A stretch of DNA of 64,000 nucleotides from Hydractinia symbiolongicarpus (taxonomy: Eukaryota > Cnidaria > Hydrozoa > Anthoathecata > Hydractiniidae), in NCBI RefSeq assembly GCF_029227915.1, contig NC_079883.1, positions 17,920,001 to 17,984,000 on the forward strand, read 5' to 3'. Shown here piece after piece: positions 48,809-63,000 of this stretch. The notes under the pieces are model-generated. The model saw only the letters and a program-made list of their open reading frames with translations. It was not told the DNA's origin and did no database searches. Position numbers and translations under genes: made by a program. The first letter of the stretch is position 1. Every line of letters begins with the position of its first letter.

Positions 48809-51490
48809 TTATTAGTTTACAAGAGGCTATATTACAGCCCTTAGGGGCTTGTACGTGTGGCTGACGCTGTTATAAAGCCATGGCGCAATGAAAAACTACT
48901 TGGGACGTCGTAGTTCATTGAGAGTGGAAGGAGAAGACTAATGGTAACCTGCGCAGGCACGTGCAACCACGTGATATATGTGTAAGGCCTTTATTAGGCT
49001 GCAAAAGGCCATATTTCAGTCGTTAGACGCATGTACCCGTAGTTAACGGTGTTATTACGCCATGGCGCAATGGAAAACAACTTGGGACTTCGTAGTCCTT
49101 TGAGAGTGGAAGGATAAGACCAATGATAACCTGCGCAGACACGTGCAACCACGTGATATACGTGTAAGGCCTTTATTAGTGTACAAGAGGCTATATTACA
49201 GCCCTTAGGGGCTTGTACGTGTGGCTGACGCTGTTATAAAGCCATGGCGCAATGGAAAACTGCTTGGGACGTCGTAGTTCATTGAGAGTGGAAGGAGAAG
49301 ACCAATGGTAACCTGCGCAGGCACGTGCAACCACGTGATATACGTGTAAGGCCTTTATTAGGCTGCAAGAGGCCATATTACAGTCGTTAGACGCATGTAC
49401 TTGTAGTTAACGGTGTTATAACGCCATGGCGCAATGGAAAACGACTTGTGACGTCGTAGTCCATTGAAAGTGGAAAGATTAGTCCGATCGTAACTTGCGC
49501 AGGCACGTGGAACAATGTGATTTATGTGTACGGCCTCTATTAGGCAGCAAAAGGCCATACTATAGCCTTTAGAGGCATGTACACGTGGCTGACTGTGTTA
49601 TAAAGCCGTGGCGCATGGGAAAACAACTTGGGACTTCGTAGTCCTTTGAGAGTGGAAGGATAAGACCAATGATAACCTGCGCAGGCACGTGCAACCACGT
49701 GATATACGTGTAAGGCCTTTATTAGTGTACAAGAGGCTATATTGCAGCCCTTAGGGGACTGTACCTGTAATTGACGGCGTTATAACGCCATGACACAATG
49801 GTAAACAACTTGGAACGTCGTAGTCCATTGAGAGTGGAAGGATTAGACGAATAGTAACCTGCGCAGGCACGTGGAACAACGCGAATTGGGTGTACGGCCT
49901 TTAATAGGCTGCAAAAGGTCATATTACAGCCTTTAGAGACCTGTACACGTGGTTGACGGTGTTATAAAGCTGTGGCGCAATTGCAAACAACTTGGGACGT
50001 CTTAGTCCATTGAGAGTGGAAAGATTAGTCCGATCGTAACTTGCGCAGGCACGTGGAACAACGTGATTTATGTGTACGGCCTCTATTAGGCAGCAAAAGG
50101 CCATACTATAGCCTTTAGATGCATGTACACGTGGCTGACTGTGTTATAAAGCCATGGCGCAATGGAAAACAACTTGGGACTTCGTAGTCCTTTGAGAGTG
50201 GAAGGATAAGACCAATGATAACCTGCGCAGGCACGTGCAACCACGTGATATACGTGTAAGGCCTTTATTAGTGTACAAGAGGCTATATTACAGCCCTTAG
50301 GGGCTTGTACGTGTGGCTGACGCTGTTATAAAGCCATGGCGCAATGGAAAACTACTTGGGACGTCGTAGTTCATTGAGAGTGGAAGGAGAAGACCAATGG
50401 TAACCTGCGCAGGCACGTGCAACCACGTGATATACGTGTAAGGCCTTTATTAGGCTGCAAGAGGCCATATCACAGTCGTTAGACGCATGTACTTGTAGTT
50501 AACGGTGTTATAACGCCATGGCGCAATGGAAAACGACTTGTGACGTCGTAGTCCATTGAAAGTGGAAAGATTAGTCCGATCGTAACTTGCGCAGGCACGT
50601 GGAACAATGTGATTTATGTGTACGGCCTCTATTAGGCAGCAAAAGGCCATACTATAGCCTTTAGAGGCATGTACGTGTGGCTGACGCTGTTATAAAGCCA
50701 TGGCGCAATGGAAAACTACTTGGGACGTCGTAGTTCATTGAGAGTGGAAGGAGAAGACCAATGGTAACCTGCGCAGGCACGTGCAACCACGTGATATACG
50801 TGTAAGGCCTTTATTAGGCTGCAAGAGGCCATATTACAGTCGTTAGACGCATGTACTTGTAGTTAACGGTGTTATAACGCCATGGCGCAATGGAAAACGA
50901 CTTGCGACGTCGTAGTCCATTGAGAGTGGAAGGATTAGACCAATGGTAACCTGCGCAGGCACGTGGAACAACGTGATTTATGTATACGGACTTTATTAGG
51001 CCGCAAAAGCCAATATTACAGCCTTTAGGGGCCTGTACACGTGTTTGACGGTGTTGTGAAGCCGTGGCGCTATGGAAAACAACTTGGGACTTCGTAGTCC
51101 TTTGAGAGTGGAAGGATAAGACCAATGATAACCTGCGCAGGCACGTGCAACCACGTGATATACGTGTAAGGCCTTTATTAGTGTACAAGAGGCTATATTA
51201 CAGCCCTTAGGGGCTTGTACGTGTGGCTACCGCTGTTATAAAGCCATGGCGCAATGAAAAACTACTTGGGACGTCGTAGTTCATTGAGAGTGGAAGGAGA
51301 AGACTTATGGTAACCTGCGCAGGCACGTGCAACCACGTGATATATGTGTAAGGCCTTTATTAGGCTGCAAAAGGCCATATTACAGTCGTTAGACGCATGT
51401 ACCCGTAGTTAACGGTGTTAAAACGCCATGGCGCAATGGAAAACGACTTGTGACGTCGTAGTCCATTGAGAGTGGAAGGATTAGACAAAT
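48809..51490 (-). repeat. Antisense monomers between strand switch 2 and the right macro-copy
   Basis: About 15 monomers. Order outward from the switch is similar to that of the left (sense) side but shifted by about one monomer: a tgacacaatggtaaac-type monomer lies roughly 1.1-1.2 kb from the centre on each side. The last kilobase matches 21.3-22.3 kb. Nothing but satellite is seen. Confidence 0.75.
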
Positions 51491-51497
51491 GGTAACC

Positions 51498-51671
51498 TGC
51501 GCAGGCACGTGGAACCACGTGATATACGTGTAAGGCCTTTATTAGGCTGCAAGAGGCAGCCTTTAGGGGCCTGTACACGTGGTTGACGGTGTTGTGAAGC
51601 CGTGGCCTTATGGAAAACAACTTGGGACGTCGTAGTCGATTGAGCGTGGAAGGATAAGACCAATGATAACC
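51498..51671 (-). repeat. 174-bp monomer at start of right macro-copy
   Basis: Counterpart of the unit at 8-181, with the same 8-bp loss and gattgagcgtgg. Upstream of it (51.36-51.49 kb) lies a monomer much like that at 22.03-22.16 kb, which shows what may lie just left of the window. Confidence 0.85.
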
Positions 51672-54600
51672 TGCGCAGGAACGTGCAACCACGTGATATA
51701 CGTGTAAGGCCTTTATTAGGCTGCAAGAGGCCATATTACAGTCGTTAGACGCATGTACTTGTAGTTAACGGTGTTATAACGCCATGGCGCAATGGAAAAC
51801 GACTTGTGATGTCGTAGTCCATTGAGAGTGGAAGGAGAAGACTAATGGTAACCTGCGCAGGCACGTGCAACCACGTGATATATGTGTAAGGCCTTTATTA
51901 GGCTGCAAAAGGCCATATTACAGTCGTTAGACGCATGTACCCGTAGTTAACGGTGTTATAACGCCATGGCGCAATGGAAAACAACTTGGGACGTCGTAGT
52001 CCATTGCGAGTGGAAGGATAAGACCAATGGTAACCTTCGCAGGCACGTGCAACCACGTGATATACGTGTAAGGCCTTTATTAGGGTACAAGAGGCTATAT
52101 TGCAGCCCTTAGGGGCCTGTACCTGTAATTGACGGCGTTATAACGCCATGACACAATGGTAAACAACTTGGAACGTCGTAGTCCATTGAGAGTGGAAGGA
52201 TTAGACCAATGGTAACCTGCGCATGCACGTGCAATCACGTGATATACGTGTAAGGCCTTTATTAGGCTGCAAGAGGCCATATTACAGTCGTTAGACGCAT
52301 GTACTTGTAGTTAACGGTGTTATAACGCCATGGCGCAATGGAAAACAACTTGTGACGTCGTAGTCCATTGAGAGTGGAAGGATTAGACCAATGGTAACCT
52401 GCGCAGGCACGTGGAACAACGTGATTTATGTATACGGACTTTATTAGGCCGCAAAAGCCAATATTACAGCCTTTAGGGGCCTGTACACGTGTTTGACGGT
52501 GTTGTGAAGCCGTGGCGCTATGGAAAACAACTTGGGACTTCGTAGTCCTTTGAGAGTGGAAGGATAAGACCAATGAAAACCTGCGCAGGCTCGTGGAACC
52601 ACTTGATATACGTGTAAGGTGTTTATTAGGCCGCAAGAGGCCATATTACAGTCGTTAGACGCATGTACTCGTAGTTAACGGTGTTATAACGCCATGGCGC
52701 AACGGAAAACGACTTGGGACGTCGTAGTCCATTGAGAGGGGAAGGATTAGACCAATGGTAACCTGCGCAGGAACGTGCAACCACGTGATATACGTGTAAG
52801 GCCTTTATTAGGGTACAAGAGGCTATATTACAGCCGTTTGGGGCCTGTGCGCGTGGCTGACGCTGTTATAAAGCTATGGCGCAATGGAAAACAACTTGGG
52901 ACGTCGTAGTCCATTGAGAGTGGAAGGATAAGACCAATGGTAACCTGCGCAGGCATGTGCAACCACGTGATATACGTGTAAGGCCCTTATTAGTGTACAA
53001 GAGGCTATATTACAGCCCTTAGGGGCTTGTACGTGTGAATGACGCTGTTATAAAGCCATGACACAATGGTAAACAACTTGGAACGTCGTAGTCCATTGAG
53101 AGTGGAAGGATTAGACGAATAGTAACCTGCGCAGGCACGTGTACCAACGCGAATTGGGTGTACGGCCTTTATTAGGCTGCAAAAGGTCATATTACAGCCT
53201 TTAGAGACCTGTACACGTGGTTGACGGTGTTATAACACCATGGCGCAATGGAAAACGACTTGTGACGTCGTAGTCCATTGAGAGTGGAAGGATTAGACCA
53301 ATGGTAACCTGCGCATGCACGTGCAATCACGTGATATACGTGTAAGGCCTTTATTAGGCTGCAAGAGGCCATATTACAGTCGTTAGACGCATGTACTTGT
53401 AGTTAACGGTGTTATAACGCCATGGCGCAATGGAAAACAACTTGTGACGTCGTAGTCCATTGAGAGTGGAAGGATTAGACCAATGGTAACCTGCGCAGGC
53501 ACGTGGAACAACGTGATTTATGTATACGGACTTTATTAGGCCGCAAAAGCCAATATTACAGCCTTTAGGGGCCTGTACACGTGTTTGACGGTGTTGTAAA
53601 GCCGTGGCGCATTGGAAAACCACTTGGGACGTCGTAGTCCATTGAGAGTGGAAGGATAACACCAATGCTAACCTGTGCAGGCACGTGCAACCACGTGATA
53701 TACGTATAAGGCCTTTATTAGGCTGCAAGAGGCACCCTTTAGGGGCCTGTACACGTGTTTGACGGTGTTGTAAAGCCGTGGCGCTATGGAAAACAACTTG
53801 GGACTTCGTAGTCCTTTGAGAGTGGAAGGACAAGACCAATGATAACCTGCGCAGGCACGTGCAACCACGTGATATACGTGTAAGGCCTTTATTAGTGTAC
53901 AAGAGGCTATATCAGCCCTTAGGGGCTTGTACGTGTGGCTGATGCTGTTATGAAGTCATGGCGCAATGGAAAACTACTTGGGACGTCGTAGTTCATTGAG
54001 AGTGGAAGGAGAAGACTAATGGTAACCTGCGCAGGCACGTGCAACCACGTGATATATGTGTAAGGCCTTTATTAGGCTGCAAGAGGCGATACTACAGTCG
54101 TTGGACGCTTGTACTGTAGTTAACGGTGTTATAAAGCCATTGCGTAACGGAAAACGACTTGGGACGTCGTAGTCCATTGAGAGGGGAAGGATTAGACCAA
54201 TAGTAACCTGCGCAGGCACGTGGAACAACGCGAATTGGGTGTACGGCCTTTATTAGGCTGCAAAAGGTCATGTTACAGCCTTTAGAGGGCTGTACACGTG
54301 GCTGACTGTGTTATAAAGCCGTGGTGCATTGGAAAACCACTTGGGACGTCGTCGTCCATTGAGAGTGGAAGGAGTAGACCAATGGTAACCTGCGCAGGCA
54401 CGTGGAACAACGTGATTTATGTATACGGACTTTAATAGGCCGCAAAAGGCCATATTACAGCCTTTAGGGGCCTGTACACTTGGTTGACGGTGTTGTAAAG
54501 CCGTGGCGCTATGGAAAACAACTTGGGACATCGTAGTCCATTGAAAGTGGAGGGATAAGACCAATGCTAACCTGCGCAGGCACGTGGAACAACACGAATT

Positions 54601-57600
54601 GGGTGTACCGCCTTTATTAGGCTGCAAAAAGTCATATTACAGCCTTTAGAGACCTGTACACGTGTGGCTGACTGTGTTATAAAACCGTGGCGCATTGGAA
54701 AACCACTTGGAACGTCGTAGTCCATTGAGAGTGGATGGATTAGACCAATGGTAACCTGCGCAGGCACGTGCAACCACGTGATATATGTGTAAGGCCTTTA
54801 TTAGGCTGCAAGAGACCATATTACAGTCGTTAGACGCATGTACTTGTAGTTAACGGTGTTATAACGCCATGGCGCAATGGAAAACGACTTGGGACGTCGT
54901 AGTCCATTGAGAGTGGAAGGATAAGACCAATGGTAACCGGCGCAGGCACGTGGTACAACGTGATTTATGTATACGGACTTTAATAGGCCGCAAAAGGCCA
55001 TATTACAGCCTTTAGGGGCCTGTACATGTGGTTGACGGTGTTGTAAAGCCGTGGCGCTATGGAAAACAACTTGGGACATCGTAGTCCATTGAGAGTGGAA
55101 GGATAAGACCAATGGTAACCTGCGCAGGCACGTGGAACCACGTGATATACGTGTAAGGACTTGAATAGGCTACAAGAGGCTATATTACAGACCTTAGGGG
55201 CCTGTACACGTGGCTGAAGCTGTTATAAAGCCATGGCGCAATGGAAAAACACTTGGGACGTCGTAGTCCATTGAGAGTGGAAGGAATAGACCATTGGTAA
55301 CCTGCGCAGGCACGTGGAACAACGTGATTTATGTATGCGGACTTTATTAGGCCGCAAAAGGCCATATTACAGCCTTTAGGGGCCTGTACACGTGTTTGAC
55401 GGTGTTGTAAAGCCGTGGCGATATGGAAAACAACTTGGGACGTCGTAGTCCTTTGAGAGTGGAAGGATAACACCAATGCTAATCTGTGCAGGCACGTGCA
55501 ACCACGTGATATACGTGTAAGGCCTTTATTAGGGTACAAGAGGCTATATTACAGCCCTTAGGGGCTTGTACGTGTGGCTGACTGTGTTATAAAACCGTGG
55601 CGCATTGGAAAACCACTTGGGACGTCGTAGTCCATTGAGAGTGAAAGGATTAGACCAATAGTAACCTGCGCAGGCACGTGGAACAACGCGAATTGGGTGT
55701 ACGGCCTTTATTAGGCTGCAAAAGGTCATGTTACAGCCTTTAGAGACCTGTACACGTGGTTGACGGTGTTATAAAGCTGTGGTGCAATTGCAAACAACTT
55801 GGCACGTCGTAGTCCATTTAGAGTACCTGGACTAGTCCGATCGTAACGTGCGCAGGCACGTAGATCTACGTGATTCATGTGTACGGCCTCTATTAGGCAG
55901 CAAAAGGCCATGCCATAGCCCTTAGGGGCTTGTACGTGTGGCTGACGCTGTTATAAAGCCATGGAGCAATGGAAAACTACTTGGGACGTCGTAGTTCATT
56001 GAGAGTGGAAGGAGAAGACCAATGGTAACCTGCGCAGGCACGTGCAACCACGTGATATACGTGTAAGGCCTTTATTAGGCTGCAAGAGGACATATTACAG
56101 TCGTTAGACGCATGTACTTGTAGTTAACGGTGTTATAACGCCATGGCGCAATGGAAAACGACCTGTGACGTCGTAGTCCATTGAGAGGGGAAGGATTAGA
56201 CCAATAGTAACCTGCGCAGGCACGTGGAACAACGCGAATTGGGTGTACGGCCTTTATTAGGCTGCAAAAGGTCATGTTACAGCCTTTAGAGGGCTGTACA
56301 CGTGGCTGACTGTGTTATAAAGCCGTGGTGCATTGGAAAACCACTTGGGACGTCGTCGTCCATTGAGAGTGGAAGGATTAGACCAATGGTAACCTGCGCA
56401 GGCACGTGGAACAACGTGATTTATTTATACGGACTTTAATAGGCCGCAAAAGGCCATATTACAGCCTTTAGGGGCCTGTACACTTGGTTGACGGTGTTGT
56501 AAAGCCGTGGCGCTATGGAAAACAACTTGGGACATCGTAGTCCATTGAAAGTGGAGGGATAAGACCAATGCTAACCTGCGCAGGCACGTGGAACAACACG
56601 AATTGGGTGTACCGCCTATATTAGGCTGCAAAAGGTCATATTACAGCCTTTAGAGACCTGTACACGTGTTTGACGGTGTTGTAAAGCCGTGGCGCATTGG
56701 AAAACCACTTGGGACGTCGTAGTCCATTGAGAGTGGAAGGATAACACCAATGCTAATCTGTGCAGGCACGTGCAACCACGTGATATACGTGTAAGGCCTT
56801 TATTAGGGTACAAGAGGCTATATTACAGCCCTTAGGGGCTTGTACGTGTGGCTGACTGTGTTATAAAACCGTGGCGCATTGGAAAACCACTTGGGACGTC
56901 GTAGTCCATTGAGAGTGGATGGATTAGACCAATGGTAACCTGCGCAGGCACGTGCAACCACGTGATATATGTGTAAGGCCTTTATTAGGCTGCAAGAGGC
57001 CATATTACAGTCGTTAGACGCATGTACTTGTAGTTAACGGTGTTATAACGCCATGGCGCAATGGAAAACGACTTGGGACGTCGTAGTCCATTGAGAGTGG
57101 AAGGATAAGACCAATGGTAACCGGCGCAGGCACGTGCAACCACGTGATATACGTGTAAGGCCTTTACTAGGGTACAAGAGGCTATATTACCGCCCTTAGG
57201 GGCCTGTACCTGTAACTGACGGCGTTATACCGCCATGACACAATGGTAAACAACTTGGGATGTCGTAGTCCATTGAGAGTGGAAGGATTAGACCAATAGT
57301 AACCTGCGCAGGCACGTGGAACAACGCGAATTGGGTGTACGACCTTTATTAGGCTGCAAAAGGTCATGTTACAGGCTTTAGAGACCTGTACACGTGGTTG
57401 GCGGTGTTATAAAGCTGTGGCGCAATTGCAAACAACTTGGGACGTCGTAGTCCATTGAGAGTACATGGACTAGTCCGATCGTAACTTGCGCAGGCACGTG
57501 GATCTACGTGATTCATGTGTACGGCCTCTATTAGGCAGCAAAAGGCCATGCAATAGCCTTTAGAGGGCTGTACACGTTGATGACTGTGTTATAAAGCCGT

Positions 57601-58015
57601 GGCGCATTGGAAAACCACTTGGGACGTCGTAGTCCATTGAGAGTGGAAGGATTAGACCAATAGTAACCTGCGCAGGCACGTGGAACAACGTGATTTATGT
57701 ATACGGACTTTAATAGGCCGCAAAAGGCCATATTACAGCCTTTAGGGGCCTGTACATGTGGTTGACGGTGTTGTAAAGCCGTGGCGCTATGGAAAACAAC
57801 TTGGGACATCGTAGTCCATTGAGAGTGGAAGGATAAGACCAATGGTAACCTGCGCAGGCACGTGGAACCACGTGATATACGTGTAAGGACTTGAATAGGC
57901 TACAAGAGGCTATATTACAGACCTTAGGGGCCTGTACACGTGGCTGAAGCTGTTATAAAGCCATGGCGCAATGGAAAAACACTTGGGACGTCGTAGTCCA
58001 TTGAGAGTGGAAGGA

Positions 58016-58217
58016 TTAGACCAATAGTAACCTGCGCAGGCACGTGGAACAACGCGAATTGGGTGTACGGCCTTTATTAGGCTGCAAGAGGCCATATTAC
58101 AGTCATTAGACGCATGTACTTGTAGTTAACGGTGTTATAACGCCATGGCGCAATGGAAAACGACTTGTGACGTCGTAGTCCATTGAGAGTGGAAGGATTA
58201 GACCAATGGTAACCTGC
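58016..58217 (-). other. Conversion-like replacement patch
   Basis: Against the left copy (6526-6727) these 202 bp differ at many sites with no change in length, while both flanks match. The first part resembles the cgaattgggtgtac monomer at about 58380-58445. The second part carries the rare agtcattagacg word also seen at about 58830. A patch made from two nearby monomers, in register, is what gene conversion or a double exchange would leave. The direction is not proven: the left copy could be the changed one. Confidence 0.75.
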
Positions 58218-59710
58218 GCAGGCACGTGCAACCACGTGATATACGTGTAAGGCCTTTATTAGGGTACAAGAGGCTATATTACAGCCCTTAGGGGCTTGTA
58301 CGTGTGGCTGACTGTGTTATAAAACCGTGGCGCATTGGAAAACCACTTGGGACGTCGTAGTCCATTGAGAGTGGAAGGATTAGACCAATAGTAACCTGCG
58401 CAGGCACGTGGAACAACGCGAATTGGGTGTACGGCCTTTATTAGGCTGCAAAAGGTCATGTTACAGCCTTTAGAGACCTGTACACGTGGTTGACGGTGTT
58501 ATAAAGCTGTGGTGCAATTGCAAACAACTTGGCACGTCGTAGTCCATTTAGAGTACCTGGACTAGTCCGATCGTAACGTGCGCAGGCACGTAGATCTACG
58601 TGATTCATGTGTACGGCCTCTATTAGGCAGCAAAAGGCCATGCCATAGCCCTTAGGGGCTTGTACGTGTGGCTGACGCTGTTATTAAGCCATGGCGCAAT
58701 GGAAAACTACTTGGGACGTCGTAGTTCATTGAGAGTGGAAGGAGAAGACCAATGGTAACCTGCGCAGGCACGTGCAACCACGTGATATACGTGTAAGGCC
58801 TTTATTAGGCTGCAAGAGGCCATATTACAGTCATTAGACGCATGTACTTGTAGTTAACGGTGTTATAACGCCATGGCGCAATGGAAAACGACTTGTGACG
58901 TCGTAGTCCATTGAGAGTGGAAGGATTAGACCAATGGTAACCTGCGCAGGCACGTGGAACAACGTGATTTATGTATACGGACTTTATTAGGCCGCAAAAG
59001 CCAATATTACAGCCTTTAGGGGCCTGTACACGTGTTTGACGGTGTTGTGAAGCCGTGGCGCTATGGAAAACAACTTGGGACTTCGTAGTCTTTTGAGAGT
59101 GGAAGGATAAGACCAATGATAACCTGCGCAGGCACGTGCAACCACGTGATATACGTGTAAGGCCTTTATTAGTGTACAAGAGGCTATATTACAGCCCTTA
59201 GGGGCTTGTACGTGTGGCTGACGCTGTTATAAAGCCATGGCGCAATAAAAAACTACTTGGGACGTCGTAGTTCATTGAGAGTGGAAGGAGAAGACTTATG
59301 GTAACCTGCGCAGGCACGTGCAACCACGTGATATACGTGTAAAGCCTTTATTAGGCTGCAAGAGGCCATATTACAGTCGTTAGACGCATGTACTTGTAGT
59401 TAACGGTGTTATAACGCCATGGCGCAATGGAAAACGACTTGTGACGTCGTAGTCCATTGAGAGTGGAAGGAGAAGACTAATGGTAACCTGCGCAGGCACG
59501 TGCAACCACGTGATATATGTGTAAGGCCTTTATTAGGCTGCAAAAGTCCATATTACAGTCGTTAGACGCATGCACCCGTAGTTAACGGTGTTATAACGCC
59601 ATGGCGCAATGGAAAACAACTTGGGACGTCGTAGTCCATTGCGAGTGGAAGGATAAGACCAATGGTAACCTGCGCAGGCACGTGCAACCACGTGATATAC
59701 GTGTAAGGCC

Positions 59711-60074
59711 TTTATTAGGGTACAAGAGGCTATATTGTAGCCCTTAGGGGCCTGTACATGTAATTGACGGCGTTATAACGCCATGACACAATGGTAAACA
59801 ACTTGGAACGTCGTAGTCCATTGAGAGTGGAAGGATTAGACGAATAGTAACCTGCGCAGGCACGTGGAACAACGCGAATTGGGTGTACGGCCTCTATTAG
59901 GCAGCAAAAGGCCATACTATAGCCTTTAGAGGCATGTACACGTGGCTGGCTGTGTTATAAAGCCGTGGCGCAATGGAAAACAACTTGGGACTTCGTAGTC
60001 CTTTGAGAGTGGAAGGATAAGACCAATGATAACCTGCGCAGGCACGTGCAACCACGTGATATACGTGTAAGGCC
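59711..60074 (-). other. Two-monomer (364-bp) insertion relative to the left copy
   Basis: The offset between the macro-copies changes from 51,490 to 51,854 bp here, exactly two monomers. The left copy passes directly from its equivalent of 59710 to that of 60075 near position 8220. The extra segment includes a hybrid monomer and one with the ctatagcctttagagg word. It may be an insertion here or a deletion in the left copy by unequal exchange. Confidence 0.8.
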
Positions 60075-63000
60075 TTTATTAGTGTACAAGAGGCTATATT
60101 ACAGCCCTTAGGGGCTTGTACGTGTGGCTGACGCTGTTATAAAGCCATGGCGCAATGGAAAACTACTTGGGACGTCGTTGTTCATTGAGAGTGGAAGGAG
60201 AAGACCAATGGTAACCTGCGCAGGCACGTGCAACCACGTGATATACGTGTAAGGCCTTTATTAGGCTGCAAGAGGCCATATTACAGTCGTTAGACGCATG
60301 TACTTGTACTTAACGGTGTTATAACGCCATGGCGCAATGGAAAACGACTTGTGACGTCGTAGTCCATTGAGAGTGGAAGGATTAGACCAATGGTAACCTG
60401 CGCAGGCACGTGGAACAACGTGATTTATGTATACGGACTTTATTAGGCCGCAAAAGCCAATATTACAGCCTTTAGGGGCCTGTACACGTGTTTGACGGTG
60501 TTGTGAAGCCGTGGTGCTATGGAAAACAACTTGGGACGTCGTAGTCCATTGAGAGTGGAAGGATAAGACCAATGATAACCTGCGCAGGCACGTGCAACCA
60601 CGTGATATACGTGTAAGGCCTTTATTAGTGTACAAGAGGCTATATTACAGCCCTTAGGGGCTTGTACGTGTGGCTGACGCTGTTATAAAGCCATGGCGCA
60701 ATGAAAAACTACTTGGGACGTCGTAGTTCATTGAGAGTGGAAGGAGAAGACTTATGGTAACCTGCGCAGGAACGTGCAACCACGTGATATACGTGTAAGG
60801 CCTTTATTAGGGTACGAGAGGCTATATTACAGCCGTTTGAGGCCTGTGCGCGTGGCTGACGCTGTTATAAAGCTATGGCGCAATGGAAAACAACTTGGGA
60901 CGTCGTAGTCCATTGAGAGTGGAAGGATAAGACCAATGGTAACCTGCACAGGCATGTACAACCACGTGATATACGTGTAAGGCCCTTATTAGTGTACAAG
61001 AGGCTATATTACAGCCCTTAGGGGCTTGTACGTGTGAATGACGCTGTTATAAAGCCATGACACAATGGTAAACAACTTGGAACGTCGTAGTCCATTGAGA
61101 GTGGAAGGATTAGACGAATAGTAACCTGCGCAGGCACGTGTACCAACGCGAATTGAGTGTACGGCCTTTATTAGGCTGCAAAAGGTCATATTACAGCCTT
61201 TAGAGACCTGTACACGTGGTTGACGGTGGTATAACACCATGGCGCAATGGAAAACGACTTGTGACGTCGTAGTCCATTGAGAGTGGAAGGATTAGACCAA
61301 TGGTAACCTGCGCAGGCACGTGGAACAACGTGATTTATGTATACGGACTTTATTAGGCCGCAAAAGGCCATATTACAGCCTTTAGGGGCCTGTACACGTG
61401 TTTGACGGTGTTGTGAAGCCGTGGCGCTATGAAAAACAACTTGGGACTTCGTAGTCCTTTGAGAGTGGAAGGATAAGACCAATGATAACCTGCGCAGGCA
61501 CGTGCAACCACGTGATATACGTGTAAGGCCTTTATTAGTGTACAAGAGGCTATATTACAGCCCTTGGGGGCTTGTACGTGTGGCTGACGCTGTTATAAAG
61601 CCATGGCGCAATGAAAAACTACTTGGGACGTCGTAATTCATTGAGAGTGGAAGGAGAAGACTAATGGTAACCTGCGCAGGCACGTGCAACCACGTGATAT
61701 ATGTGTAAGGCCTTTATTAGGCTGCAAAAGGCCATATTACAGTCGTTAGACGCATGTACCCGTAGTTAACGGTGTTATTACGCCATGGCGCAATGGAAAA
61801 CAACTTGGGACGTCGTAGTCCATTGAGAGTGGAAGGATAAGACCAATGGTAACTTGCGCAGGCACGTGCAACCTCGTGATATACGTGTAAGGCCTTTATT
61901 AGGCTGCAAAAGGTCATATTACAGCCTTTAGAGACCTGTACACGTGGTTGACGGTGTTATAAAGCTGTGGCGCAATTGCAAACAACTTGGGACGTCTTAG
62001 TCCATTGAAAGTGGAAAGATTATCCGATCGTAACTTGCGCAGGCACGTGGAACAATGTGATTTATGTGTACGGCCTCTAATAGGCCGCAAAAGCCAATAT
62101 TACAGCCTTTAGGGGCCTGTACACGTGTTTGACGGTGTTGTGAAGCCGTGGCGCTATGGAAAACAACTTGGGACTTCGTAGTCCTTTGAGAGTGGAAGGA
62201 TAAGACCAATGATAACCTGCGCAGGCACGTGCAACCACGTGATATACGTGTAAGGCCTTTATTAGTGTACAAGAGGCTATATTACAGCCCTTAGCGGCTT
62301 GTACGTGTGGCTGACGCTGTTATAAAACCATGGCGCAATGAAAAAGTACTTGGGACGTCGTAGTTCATTGAGAGTGGAAGGAGAAGACTTATGGTAACCT
62401 GCGCAGGCACGTGCAACCACGTGATATATGTGTAAGGCCTTTATTAGGCTGCAAAAGGCCATATTACAGTCGTTAGACGCATGTACCCGTAGTTAACGGT
62501 GTTTAACGCCATGGCGCAATGGAAAACGACTTGTGACGTCGTAGTCCATTGAGAGAGGAAGGATTAGACCAATGGTAACCTGCGCAGGCACGTGGAACAA
62601 CGTGATTTATGTATACGGACTTTATTAGGCCGCAAAGGCCATATTACAGCCTTTAGGGGCCTGTACACGTGTTTGACGGTGTTGTGAAGCCGTGGCGCTA
62701 TGAAAAACAACTTGAGACTTCGTAGTCCTTTGAGAGTGGAAGGATAAGACCAATGATAACCTGCGCAGGCACGTGCAACCACTTGATATACGTGTAAGGT
62801 CTTTATTAGGCCGCAAGAGGCCATATTACAGTCGTTAGACGCATGTACTCGTAGTTAACGGTGTTATAACGCCATGGCGCAACGGAAAACGACTTGGGAC
62901 GTCGTAGTCCATTGAGAGGGGAAGGATTAGACCAATGGTAACCTGCGCAGGAACGTGCAACCACGTGATATACGTGTAAGGCCTTTATTAGGGTACAACA

